A stretch of DNA of 64,000 bases, taken from positions 46,844,198-46,908,197 of the forward strand of contig NC_053142.1 of assembly GCF_016808335.1 (NCBI RefSeq), in the 5' to 3' direction. The stretch is from Panicum virgatum (Eukaryota > Streptophyta > Magnoliopsida > Poales > Poaceae). Below the pieces are notes generated by a model, which searched no databases, had not been told where the DNA came from, and saw only the letters and a program-made list of their open reading frames with translations. Below are positions 23,011 through 33,902 of the stretch, piece by piece (position 1 is the first letter of the stretch; every line of letters begins with the position of its first letter). Made by a program: the position numbers and the translations under genes.

Positions 23011-23319
23011 AGAAGGAAAAAATAGTTTCACTGGCTCTTCTTCAAATGGTGAGGCGCGTCCCGAAGACTGTCCTACAGTTGCTTTTTTTTAGGGCAACTG
23101 TTCCTACAGTTGCTGATGTTCTCATTCACGCTCGCTTAACACACGCACTCAGCCGTTGCGCCATTTCTGAGCTGAACTGCAGTACAACGTTTTTCAGCTT
23201 GTTTCCACGAGCGCGACTATTGAGTTCGTTTTGCAGTTTGGTTAGATTCCTTGTAAAAGCTTGAAACTGTCATAAATATCTACCTCGCGTGATCTTTGTG
23301 TTCGCATGATTCATTAGGT

Positions 23320-24560
23320 TCCGTGGTCGGAGGAGATGATCCATCTGCAGCCTGCAGTAGACGGTGACGGTTACCAGGTCGAGGACGAGGAGGCGCACTC
23401 GAGGTCTCGAGCTGAGCCGGTCGTGAGCTTCGCCGTACGTGGCTCATCAGATCTCTCGCCTTCCTGGAGTTCGTGCAGGACGGCGCCTTGGCAGAGGAGC
23501 AAAAGCAACTCTGCCGGTAGGGCCCAGGCACCGACACCGTGTCGCGTCTTTAATTTGCCGCAGTGGCACGAGCGATCACCCGTGTATGGTGTACATCTTG
23601 TGGAGGCTTGGAGCCATGCCGTGGTAGCCAGATTGCTAGGCGCGAGCTGGTCATCTTCTCCTGTGCCCGGCCGTCGTGGGACTCCGTTGGAACCTCGCGG
23701 ACGCGGACTGACTGGTGACCGGTGGCCGATGCAGCACGTAGCCTCGGAGAAACCGTCGGTGCGATGCGGACGAGACGATAGGGGAGAGGCAATAAACCAC
23801 CCCCACGCGCGACGCGCCGGCCGGCGGTCCGCGACAAACAAAGAGCGCCGCCGGGTGTGACCGTGGTGCGCGCGCGCGCTTGACATCCGGCAAAGAGCAG
23901 GGAGGAGGAGGAGGAGGCGGATTTCCGACCTGCCGACCTGGGGTTGGGTTTCCCACCGGCCACCGCCCAAATCCGGCGCCGATGACCGGCCGCCCCCTCC
24001 GCGCTTCACGTAAGCAGCGTCCAGATCCCCGCGCGGATCTGCGCGCTGCCGCCTGCCGGGGGGCAAAAATTACTCGTTTTCCACCCTCCCCAAGCGCGCG
24101 CACCATTGCTGTTTCTACATGGCCATTTCGTTCGGAGACCGTGGAATGGAGTGGAGAGGAGAGGAAAGCAACCTGGGCGGCGGCCCACCGTTGCGTTGGT
24201 TCACTTGCGGTTTCCTATGCAGTCCAGTAGTTCACTCCAGTGCTTCTAATGTTTGATTGTTTGTACTAGTAGTTCACTCCAGCTGAAATTCTACCTCGGA
24301 CGATTTCGATGTCTCCTCTGTTGTCAGTTATTAAAGACGCATGCGTATCTCACATCACAGAATCTGCATTACACTAATTAGATTCCATGGACGGAGAAAA
24401 TTATCCAGCTGCAGCAGACGACGGCGAGGACGAGGAGGAGCCACCGATCCGAGCCGAACGCGAGGCTGCTCTGCTGGGTCGCCCAGATCTCGCGCCGACG
24501 CCTTGGCCTGGGAGCAAAGCAACCTCTGGTGGCAGCACCTTTCCTCTGTTCAGAGTCAGA
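23320..24560. repeat. diverged GC-rich duplicated modules
   Basis: Sequence at about 23330-23520 recurs, diverged, at about 24385-24550. Shared blocks are ATCCATCTGCAGCC-like, GACGAGGAGG and CGCCTTGGC...GGAGCAAA. A second block at 23960-24200 recurs at 28525-29140 (CCACCGCCCAAATCCGGCGC, CCCGCGCGGATC). No intact gene was found, although the GC content is gene-like. Confidence 0.6.
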
Positions 24561-25133
24561 GGTCCGCCGAGCAGCACAGCGCGCGGAGGCCCCCTCCTCG
24601 CCCCCGCTTTGCCGCTGGCCACGCGGCCGTCACGCGGGAGCTGTCGAGGGCACGCCACCTGCGCGTGCGCGCCCACGCGTTGCGCCCCCGTGGGCAACGT
24701 GACGCTGCCACCGCCTGTCCCGGCCCCCGGTTTCCTCGCGGCCGCGTCGCCCGCGCTCGCGGTGCCGTCAGCTACGCACGATCCGGTAGTCCGGCGCCGT
24801 CGTCAGTCACCGTCAACGTGCCGCGCGTCGACGCATCCCGTGTCTTCCGAGCGTCGCGCGTCCGCGTCGCCTTTCTTTTAAAAAAGAAAATAAATTTAAT
24901 TTGCCACGGTAATTCGTGATTTGGCTCGTCTTGGGTGTAATAGGGACCCGGATCATCCTGTTAGTATTTGGGCGCATCCCTTCCCGAATTTGTAAACGTG
25001 TTTATTGGCTCGTGACATCACTGAACCTTTTCTTTTTTTAAAAAAAATGAAAGACATCACTGAACCTATGGTGAATTAATAAAGAGCCAAAGTTACTATA
25101 GAAAAAAGAAATTCGTGAGCCAAATTTGTACCC
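24561..25133. other. GC-rich then AT-rich intergenic
   Basis: GC-rich low-complexity sequence to about 24880, then AT-rich sequence. No supported gene. Confidence 0.4.
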
Positions 25134-25243
25134 GACGAGAGCTAAACCTGGTCCGACCGTGGGTGAGAACTGGCTCTGTCGGAACCTAGACGAGAGCTAA
25201 ACCTGGTCCGACCATGGGTGAGAACTGGCTCTGTCGGAACCTA
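25134..25243. repeat. two direct copies of a 55-bp unit
   Basis: GACGAGAGCTAAACCTGGTC opens both copies (25134 and 25189). They differ at one base or so, which implies a recent duplication. Confidence 0.9.
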
Positions 25244-25489
25244 GCACGATCACTTCACGATGACTGGAGAAACCGTCGGCGTAATTCGGACAGGAAAAGG
25301 AAAGGGAAAACGGAGCCCGTCGGTCGGTCGTCGGTGTGAGGTCTGAAACGGACAACGCCGTGCGGTCGGCGAGCGGTTGGGACTTGTGAGCGAGGCGAGA
25401 CGGGGGAGAGGGAGAGAAAAAAGAGGGGAAAAACAAACAGAAGAATATAGACGGGGCCCGCGACGTGCCGGCCGCCGATCCGCGATATT

Positions 25490-25812
25490 GGCTGTATTTG
25501 GTTAGGGGCGAAAAAGTTTTGATGGAAACTTTTGCAATTTTGACAACTAATTAGAAGTATTAAATTAAGTCTAATTACAAAAGCACTTCCATAACTATGG
25601 GTACTGCAACAATATTGTACATAATGAGGCCTTTGACATATGATTTGATGATGATTACAACATGATCACTGTAGCAATATTGTATCTAATCATGTATTAA
25701 TTAGACTCATTAGATTCAGCTCGCATAGTTACATCCATCTCTAAATTTTTTTGCAAATAGATTATATTTAATATTCTATGCAAATTCTCTTCTCGCGAAA
25801 TTTTTACTGTTA
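25490..25812. mobile_element. diverged Tourist-like MITE
   Basis: It shares internal blocks with the MITEs at 15768 and 29570 (TTAGACTCATTAGATTC, GATCACTGTAGCAA, TTTGCAAATAGA). The left end is GGCTGTATTTGGTTAG. The right end is not clear. Confidence 0.5.
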
Positions 25813-25871
25813 CAACGAAACACGGCAAAGGGCGGGCGTCGTCGTCGTCGCCTCGCCCACTGGCGTCCGAG

Positions 25872-25907
25872 CTGTGTGTGCGTGTGCGTGTGCGTGTGCG
25901 TGTGGAA
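25872..25907. repeat. (GTGTGC)n microsatellite
   Basis: Alternating GTGTGC/GTGTGT units over about 36 bases within a GC-rich tract. Confidence 0.85.
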
Positions 25908-26365
25908 CGGAGAAACCTCGCGGCGTGGGGCCCCGCCGCCGCCCCTGCGAGCCGCAGTCGCGCCCGTCGCCATCCGTGGCCGCTGCGGCTGACATGTGGA
26001 CGCCGCGACGGTGGCGGCAGCCAGGGCGTCCCCTCTGCGCGCGGCACGACCCGATCCGGCGTTTCTACGCGGAGAGCGACGGCGCGGCGGAGGGGGACGG
26101 ACGGTGGGAATGAAAGCCTTGCTGCCGCGGAAGGACGGGCGGGGCGGCGAACGTGACACCCACCGCGCAGCGCAAGGCTCGGCTCGGCCACCGTGTCGTG
26201 TCTGTCAGGTTCGGTGGTGCTGGTGCAACCGTGCAGCCAGCTTCCTCGACCCGGAAAAGCTGGCGGCGGCGGCCGGAATAGTTTATACGTGCACGCCTGA
26301 CACCTTGGGCATGTACGCTTCTCGGGTCATCGTCAGGCAGCCTACGAGCAGCATGCATACAGAAC

Positions 26366-26679
26366 GGTCCTGTTTGGTTTGTAGCGCGCTAGTGAATAGG
26401 GACACTTTGACCGTTTATTATGGTGTCAAACAAAGTCAGTTAACAAAACCAACTCCAGAACCCCGCGCTAGTGACCCTGAAGAATCTAATGAGGCCTTTG
26501 ACCGCGCGAGTAGAGGATGGTTACTGTAGCAAATCATCAATTAATTACCGTCATTAGATTCGTCGCGAAAAAGTTACATCCATCCCTAAAAAAGTTTTGC
26601 AAATAGACTTCATTCAGTCCTTCATGCAGGAAAGATTCTCTTCTAGCGCTAGTATTCTAGCGCGCATCCAAACAAGGCC
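26366..26679. mobile_element. MITE with GGYCYTGTTTGG ends
   Basis: Left end GGTCCTGTTTGGTTTGTAGC; right end, read inward, GGCCTTGTTTGGATGCGCGC. Subterminal GCGCTAG motifs occur at both ends, and flanking AAC on both sides could be the target duplication. Internal blocks resemble the other MITEs here. Confidence 0.65.
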
Positions 26680-27773
26680 AACTTTATATGTTTGGTAGTA
26701 GCAAAAACTTGGTTAGTACCAGAATAATACAGTTTGTGTTTTTCAGATTGGTGTAAAGTTTATTCAAAACATCAAGGATAATGGTTCGTAGCATGCCTTA
26801 GCAATTTCTTTAAAAAAAACTACGAAATTAGGGCTAAATGAAAATTGCAAATCATATGAACCACGAAATTAAGGCTAATTAGGACATCAGAAAACTTAAT
26901 TAAAGAGCAACTAGGCTAGACTGAATAAAATTATTATTTTCTAGTATAAGCCTTAGGCTTGTCCGCTTGTGGATTGTTTCCTTTATCCTCAAATATGAGG
27001 TGTCATTCAAAATATGTCACTAGATATAAGTGATTTTTGATGAATTTGCTCACTGCTCATTTAATTTATCCTCTGTTTTTTTTTCCGACAATCATATCTA
27101 GTGTTACCTTTAAAACACTTCGGCTTCGCACTCCACCAGGTTGCCAGTATTTCCGACAATTAAACCAACTCCCAAATGGAGCAACGTCTTAATCTTAAAA
27201 ACATCTCACATCTCTTAGGTCAGTCTCAGTGCACAGTTTCATAGTAAACTATTTAAACCGAGAACTATGTAATTATATCAGATGGGTTTCATGGTTATCA
27301 ACATCTCCTCACATCCCATAAAACTTCATTCTTCTCTCTCCTTGTCATGTCAGTAAAATTGATCATATTTAATGACATGAAACCCCAATTGAAACTGACC
27401 TTACACTCAGATGCGTGTGCATGTGACAATTAATCACTGTCAAATATGACTAATAAATAGAGACAAACAATGTCATTTTATCTTCCTATAAATCTATCAT
27501 AAATTTTCTAGAATATTGTGTGTGGGTGGGTGGGGGGCAAAGGGAGTAAGGACATGTTCGCGAACCTGACGCTGGTGCTCACTATTGTACCTGCAATTTA
27601 TGTAAACTTCTATATAATGTATACTGTTAGTAGAAGATTTTTTCTGTAAACAAAGTTTAATTTGTTATATTGTTCTAAAATTATTTGTCATCGTTTTTTG
27701 AAGACGACACCAGAGCAGGGCGAAGCTATATAGCAATTAGAAGGTACTAATGCACCTCCTAAAAAATAAAAGG
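26680..27773. other. AT-rich intergenic
   Basis: No ORF, RNA gene or clear repeat was recognised. A short GTGTGGGTGGGTGG run lies near 27522. Confidence 0.4.
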
Positions 27774-28308
27774 AAAAAGTCCAATTTACTCCCCTCAACT
27801 ATAGCCAAAGTCTGGATAATTCCCTAAACTATAACTTAGTTCAATTTATCCCTTAAACTATGTCATTTAGTTTATTTTACCCCATAATACAATTTGTCTT
27901 TTTTGTTACTCCATATACAAGTTGAATTTTAATTTCAAATTTTGCAAGGTGGTAGTGCCAGTGGACATCATAATAAATATTTAGAAAAACGTTATATTTT
28001 TTCCATTAGTTTTCATATAATTTTGAACTCAAATAATTAATTTATTATTAAATATCCTAACCTATCAAAATAAAATAATGATAAAAATTATGATGCATTT
28101 TTTCTAACATAAATTATGGTGTGTACTATTATCTTATAAAATTTCAACTTAAAACTCCGTCTATGCATGGAGAAATGAAAAAGACAAATTTATTAGGAAG
28201 TAATTTGAACCAAAGGACATAGTTTGGGAGTAAAATAAACCAAACAATAGTTTAGGGGGTTATTCAGACTTTATCTATAGTTAAGAGGATTAATTTAGAC
28301 TTTTTTTC
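27774..28308. mobile_element. MITE with about 100-bp inverted repeats, Mutator-like
   Basis: The ends are long inverted repeats. The left reads AAAAAGTCCAATTTACTCCC and CAACTATAGCCAAAGTCTGG. The right, read inward, reads AAAAAAAGTCTAAATTAATC and then AACTATAGATAAAGTCTG. An AAATAAAA motif flanks both ends. Long terminal repeats with a flank of 8-10 bp suggest the Mutator superfamily. Confidence 0.6.
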
Positions 28309-28319
28309 AAAATAAAAAT

Positions 28320-29340
28320 AGTAGTTAAATCTATACACACAAGACAAATGCACCTCCTCCGATTCGTTCTATCCTCACCACTGCACCGGGACTGGAGGCC
28401 CTGCTAACCGCGCAGAGAACTGGAGGCGATAGCCGCGCCAGAGCCAGACACGCTCCCGCCGGCGGCAACGGCAAAGCACAGGGGAGGAGGGGGGCAAACA
28501 AAAACGAGCGGTGGCTTTCGTGGCATCTTCCACCGCCCAAATCCGGCGCTGGCGACTGGCGGGCCCCCTCCCCGGCTGCACGCAAGCAGTATCCAAATCC
28601 CCGCGCGGATCCGATCCGGCGCCCTGCCGGCCGTCTGCGCGCAGCCGCCGCCGTGCCAGGCAAGGAAGACGCGGGGCAGGTGCGGCCGCCCCGCGCCGTC
28701 GCCCTCACCCCCGTGGCCCCCGCCGCCCGCCTGCCGCGAGCCCTCCGCGCTCGCCTCCCCCTCCTAATCCATCGCGTCGCTAACTTTCAGGGGAAAAAAA
28801 ACCCATCGCGTCACGCTCACACGTCGCGCGGCACCGCACCGCGGGCCACGCGGCTGGCGACGGTGCCGGAGCCACAGCCACCGCCGGGCCCCGCCGCGCG
28901 GCACCGCCCACCCGTTCGCCGCTCGCTCGCTCGTTCATGCGGTGCCGCCGCGGAGTGTGCGAGAGCGACGCGTCGTGCCGCGCGCGTCTCTGGAAATTGC
29001 GACGTCTTTGCACGGCCCCGTTCGCTCGTCTGGCAGGCGAGGGCGCCGCCGCCGAGACGGAGTGGAGTGGGCGGCCGAAAGCAACCGGGGCACCCGGCGG
29101 GTGGGCGGCGGCACACCGTTGGGCCGGTTTGCGGTTCGCCAATTCAACCCGTGGTTGTCCTACGCGGAACCGCGCCAGGTTGCGCTTGCAGCTACCGTTC
29201 GCTCTCCGCCAGACGCGAAGCTACGCCTACGCCGACGGGGGCAAAAAAGTTTCTGCGCCCTTTCCAGTTGGAACTACCGTTCATGGATTGATTTACCGGG
29301 ACCATAGTTACCGCCGGTGAATGAAAGAGTGACTAGCCCA
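28320..29340. repeat. GC-rich module, second copy of the 23.9-24.2 kb sequence
   Basis: 28525-28640 and about 29055-29140 match 23960-24060 and about 24140-24210 in the same order. A GC-rich insert of about 400 bp separates them here. Large open frames are a by-product of GC content, and no domain was recognised. Confidence 0.5.
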
Positions 29341-29372
29341 GCTATGCGAAGCTTCAAGCACACAGCCACACA

Positions 29373-29554
29373 GGGCTTGTTTGCTTGGTGCCTTGGCAAA
29401 GCTGTCTGCAGCGAGGCTCAGGCGTCCAATTTTGATGGCCTGGGTCAGGATTGAAAGCTGCCTGCAGCGAGCTCAGGCGTCCAATTTTAGTGGCCTGGGT
29501 CAGATCGCTGCCTGGGCGGCGTGCTGCCTGGTAGGGCTGCATCCAAACAAGCCC
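29373..29554. mobile_element. short MITE with GGGCTTGTTTG ends
   Basis: 182 bp, with ends GGGCTTGTTTGCTTGG and CATCCAAACAAGCCC. The middle holds two copies of a block containing CTCAGGCGTCCAATTTT and TGGCCTGGGTCAG. Confidence 0.7.
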
Positions 29555-29569
29555 GCACTGCCTAGCTCA

Positions 29570-29924
29570 GGCCGTGTTGAGATAGAGCGCAAAATTTTTT
29601 TGCGACGGAATCTTGTTAATTTGAAGTATTAAATGAAGTTTATTTATAAAATTTTTTGCACAGATGGGTTGTAAATCGCGAGACGAATCTAATGATGCTA
29701 ATTAATCCATAATTAATTCATAATTAGCGGATGATTATTGTAGCATCACTGTTGCAAATCATAGATTAAGTAGGCTCATTAGATTCGTCTCGCGATTTAC
29801 AGCCCATTCATGCAAAAAGTTTTGTAAATAGACTTCATTTAATACTCCATATATGTGTCAAAACATTCGATGTTATGTTTTTTTTACGTTTACAGCGTTT
29901 ACGGTTAAAAATCTAAACATAGCC
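29570..29924. mobile_element. Tourist-like foldback MITE
   Basis: Same family as 15768-16125: left end GGCCGTGTTGAG, right end CTAAACATAGCC, with matching foldback arms (AAATGAAGTTTATTTATAAA and its partner). TCA flanks both sides. Confidence 0.75.
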
Positions 29925-30265
29925 TCAATTGACCCGGATCGTTGAAAGATAACAGAACTGCGGCCGTGCATTTCAAAGGACGGCGGAGACTGATGAATGG
30001 AGGGACAGAAAGCAGGACCGGAAGTACAGCGCCGGCCACACACGCTGACAGGGGGGACGCGCCGTACAACAACCGAACATAGTACTCTGACTGACGGACC
30101 GAGCAAGCAGCCGCACCACCAAAAGAGAGGAGACGAGGGAGGAAACGGCGGAGCGGGAGCACAACGCGGGGCGGCCGCCCCCACCTCCGTCGCTGTGGGC
30201 GCCCCGCCGCCTGTGTGTGGTCAAACCTCCCCTCCCGCTGGCTCCTCCTCACCTCCCGCCTCCCC

Positions 30266-30273
30266 TATTAATA
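30266..30273 (+). promoter_or_regulatory. TATA-like box of the ERF gene
   Basis: TATTAATA lies about 150 bases before the ERF start codon, in a C-rich stretch typical of a grass core promoter and leader. Confidence 0.5.
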
Positions 30274-30424
30274 CCCCGCCCACCTGCCTTTCCTCCCCGC
30301 ACTCCAGCGCCTCCGCCCAGCGCACCAACACAACAACCGCCACCGCCCGCGCCCGAACACTTGGCGCCCACCACTCGCCCGCCGCACGCTTCGTCGCTCG
30401 CTCGCTCCCTCCTCCGGTTCCACC

Positions 30425-31054
30425 ATGGCGCCCAAGAACAGCGCTCTCCCACCCGCCAGCGCGGCCACCGACGGCATGATGGAGCCGAGGTTCCGCGGCG
30501 TCCGGAAGCGCCCCTGGGGCCGGTACGCGGCGGAGATCCGGGACCCCGCCAGGAAGGCCCGCGTGTGGCTCGGCACCTTCGACACCGCCGAGGCCGCGGC
30601 GCGCGCCTACGACGCCGCCGCGCTCCACTTCCGCGGGCCCAAGGCCAAGACCAACTTCCCCGTCGCGTTCGCCGCGGGCGCGCACCCGCCGCCGCCCAAG
30701 ATGCTGGCCGTCAGCCCCAGCAGCAGCACCGTGGAGTCCTCCTCCCGGGACTCGCCGGCCGCGTCCCCGGCGGCGGCCCCCGCGCTGCCCGCGCCGTCGC
30801 TGGACCTGAGCCTCGGCATGCCGCCCATGGTGGCCGCCCAGCCGTTCCTGTTCCTTGACCCGAGGCTCGCGGTGACCGTGGCCGTGCCGGCGCCAGTCCC
30901 CTGCCGGCCCGCCATCGTCGCCGGCACCAACAAGGCGACCTGCCGTGAAGACGAGCAGAGCGACACCGGGTCGTCGTCATCCGTGGTGGATGCCTCCCCG
31001 GCTGTCGACGTGGGGTTCGACCTCAACATGCCGCCGCCGGCCGAGGTGGCGTAG
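30425..31054 (+). CDS. AP2/ERF transcription factor, class II repressor (group VIII)
   Basis: An intronless gene of 209 residues starting in a good context (ACCATGG). The single AP2/ERF domain spans about residues 20-82: [37 protein letters not shown], then [11 protein letters not shown]. The Ala and Asp that mark ERF rather than DREB proteins are present. Two EAR repression motifs follow: LDLSLG (about residues 125-130) and the C-terminal FDLNMPPP. The protein should bind GCC-box promoters in the nucleus and recruit TOPLESS-type corepressors. Family members act in ethylene, jasmonate and stress signalling; the exact ortholog is not decided here. Length and layout match AtERF3/4-like proteins. 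No lesion was seen. Confidence 0.93.
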   Translation: MAPKNSALPPASAATDGMMEPRFRGVRKRPWGRYAAEIRDPARKARVWLGTFDTAEAAARAYDAAALHFRGPKAKTNFPVAFAAGAHPPPPKMLAVSPSSSTVESSSRDSPAASPAAAPALPAPSLDLSLGMPPMVAAQPFLFLDPRLAVTVAVPAPVPCRPAIVAGTNKATCREDEQSDTGSSSSVVDASPAVDVGFDLNMPPPAEVA

Positions 31055-33902
31055 GTGGACCGGCGCCGCGCCCGATGACACGACGAGTCCTCCCCAGAGC
31101 TCGCATAGAAGATTAGAACTTGTATTAGTACGTAAGAGGTTGGTTAATCGATCGTTTAATTGCCGCGATGGTTTACTACTTACTAGCTGTACATAGGATG
31201 TTCTTTTTGCACCGGCAGATAGGTATCACAAGAACCGCTGCCGGTGTTGCCAAAATACACAATACCAACACAAAGCGTTTTGTCCTTCGTTGTAACATAT
31301 TAATCGCTGATTAATGAGAAATCTACCGTCTTTTGCTCGCAAATTGTCTGTGCTGTAGTATGTTCCTTCTAGCTACCTGCTGATTTGGCTTCAGAGTTTG
31401 CAAGAATAATTCAGAAGGGAAAAAGGACTTGAGAAATGGACTTGCAAAATTGAGAAAGCTAACTTTAAGTTTTAACTGATCAAGCATAAGATCATCCAAT
31501 CAATAATGATTTTGATGTCAGAAGCCTGGTTGAAAAAGAAATTGTTACGGAGAGTCTTTTGGTGCTACCGATCTCCTCTTCAGCAGCTTACTGCTAACTT
31601 ACAGTGCAAGTATGCAAGGTAGCATGTTGAACCGTTCTCCTCCGTGAATTTCCGTAGCACGGTACAGGTTGAGTTGTGTTTGTGTGTTCGTCCTCCCGCA
31701 CCATACGACCAGCTTGCATTGACAGCCAAGCCTGAAGGGCGGAGCGTAGCGGAGGACGACGACGACTCGGGGACGACGCGGAAAGCCACGCAGAAAACCG
31801 TGGCCCCTCCTCGAGCTTGACGAGCCGGCGCGGGGTCGTGCCGCGCGGCGCGGCGCGGCGCTGCGAGGGCCCCCCCCTAGACGAACTGGTCCACCCATCC
31901 ACACTGCCCTGGAGCGAAAGCAAGAGCATCGCCTTGCTCCCCACCCCACCCACCCACGTACGCCGCGACGCCACGGGCCACCTACGGGCTACGGGCGGTC
32001 GCCACCCCGCGCCGCGGCCCCACGCGCCTTTGACGGCTTCCTTCCTTCCCTCCCTGTCGCTCGCGCAGGCGCTTCGCTTGCGACCGCGGCAAGCTCCCTC
32101 CCCACGTCCCCGAGCAACACATGAGGCGGGTGGGGTGGGCTCCACCCCCGCGCCGCGTCCTCGTGGAGTCATGTGATGGAGCGCCAGGGCGATCAGCGTC
32201 GCGCGGCGATGGTGGACTGCCCGGCACCTCCAGCCGCCGCGGCGGTAGCTTTGGGAGCTCTCTCAAGCAAAGCAACCACCCCCGCTTTACGACGCCTCGT
32301 GTTGTTCCGATCTGAGTCCAGGCAAAGTTTCATCTTTTGTTTTTTTCATTTTGCTAAATGGAACCCTGAGGTCCCAGGCTGCTGAATTTGTGACAAAAAT
32401 ACACATTCCCCCGCAAAACTGAACTGAATTCGCGATCCGAGCGACGATGTCACGATAAAATTTTGACGCCAGATTGGCATAAGTTGGCGGGGGAACGGTG
32501 ACCCGGATGTGTCCGAGAATCCAGTGACATGCTGGTGGTTGGCCTCGCTCGGTGCAGAGGGCTGCGATACACATCAAGTCAAGCTGGGAAAAAGATGGGT
32601 AGCACGAAGTGCTATCACGGATGTTTCTGGCCCGGCCGTTCAGCTGAATATTCCGCGAGACGAAGCCGCACCGTGGTCAATGTTCATACTATCGTGGAGC
32701 ACACACAGGTGACAGGTCCCCGGGCTCAGGTCAGGTCAGTCTCCACCCGTAGGGGAGCGCGGGAGGCGGCGGCGGCGCTGGCAACCTTTCCGTTACGATT
32801 CCGGGCCGCCCAGCCACGGGCGGCCCGGCACGTGCCCGCCGCGGAATATGCCGCACCTCGGCGGCTTTGGATCTCAGGCGGGGCGCCGGCCGGGGCGGAA
32901 TAAAGAAAGAAGCCGCCTTTGCATGCACGATGCCGCCGCGGCCGGTGTGCGGCGCGGACCCAATCCAATCCAGCCTGCCCGCCCGTGCTCCAGCGGAGAC
33001 GGCGCCGAACGGGCTGGGCGCGGCTTCCACGGGCGGAAAAATTAGGTGGCGCTCGCGCGGGGTCGTGTCGGCCACCGGGCCGCCAGCGTCCTCCCGCCGC
33101 CTGCGGGACAGCGCACACAACCTGGCGGTGGCGGGCGGGCGCCCGCAGCGCCGGGTCAACAAAGCACGCCGCCTGGAGATCCGCGAGACCGCAGCTCGGC
33201 TCCGTGCGTGCGGGCGCGGGTGCGTGCGGTTGGCGGGCGGTTAGCCAACCCACCCCTCTCACCGTCTCACGTTCGTTCCGGGTCGGTCGTGTCCATGCGC
33301 CAGGGGAGCGATACGGCGAGGCGCGGGAGTGGGTGAGCAGGTTCCGGAGTTGATTTACCGTGAGGAGGCTCGGGCACCCATCTGCGCAGCGCAGCGAGCG
33401 GCTCACGCAAGCTACCGCGGGGCCGCCTGGCGCATGAGGCTGCCGTGTGCCAATGCCTACCAGCCGGGTGCCGTGGTGGCGCGGGCACCCCCGCTCCCGC
33501 TCCACGTCTCGGCGCCGCCGCCGCGCGCAAAGCCACGAGCGGCGCAACTGCTCCCACCGAGGCAGCGGCGGGTGGTGCCCGCACGCACCGCATGGCGGCT
33601 GCCCCCCTGCGACGCCGTCCCGCTCGTGACGCGACAGCGCTAACGCCTCCACGCCGGCACGTAGGGCGGCCGGCCGAACCCCAAGCACAGAGCTGAACCA
33701 CAAGAACCAAGGGGCGGCGAGAAGCCGAGAACCAAACTGAACACCTACCGGAAAGTTGAGTAGTTGACGCCCGGAAGCCTAGAACTTGTCCTCTCTGGCT
33801 AAAATCACCATTGCAATTTTCAACTTTTAGAAAGTTTTGTACGCCATCTAGCAAGAAGATCTATCACCTCCAACATCCATACAGATCACAAATGAATTCC
33901 CC
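31055..33902. other. ERF 3' region and long GC-rich intergenic stretch
   Basis: To about 31350 this is likely ERF 3' untranslated sequence. 31800-32300 and 32740-33700 are GC-rich with long open frames on both strands, but none shows a domain, codon pattern or splice structure that I can support. The right end is the 3' untranslated region of the methionine aminopeptidase gene. Confidence 0.45.

Noticed and set aside
23371..24106. Several long overlapping open frames on both strands
   Set aside because: High GC content removes stop codons. No domain, no consistent splice sites, and frames are open on both strands at once.
28331..30252. Arg/Ala/Pro-rich open frames upstream of the ERF gene
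   Set aside because: GC-driven frames within a duplicated noncoding block, MITEs and the ERF promoter.
32726..33854. A 325-codon minus-strand frame
   Set aside because: Low-complexity Arg/Ala/Pro composition, competing frames on the plus strand, and no recognisable motif or Kozak-type start.
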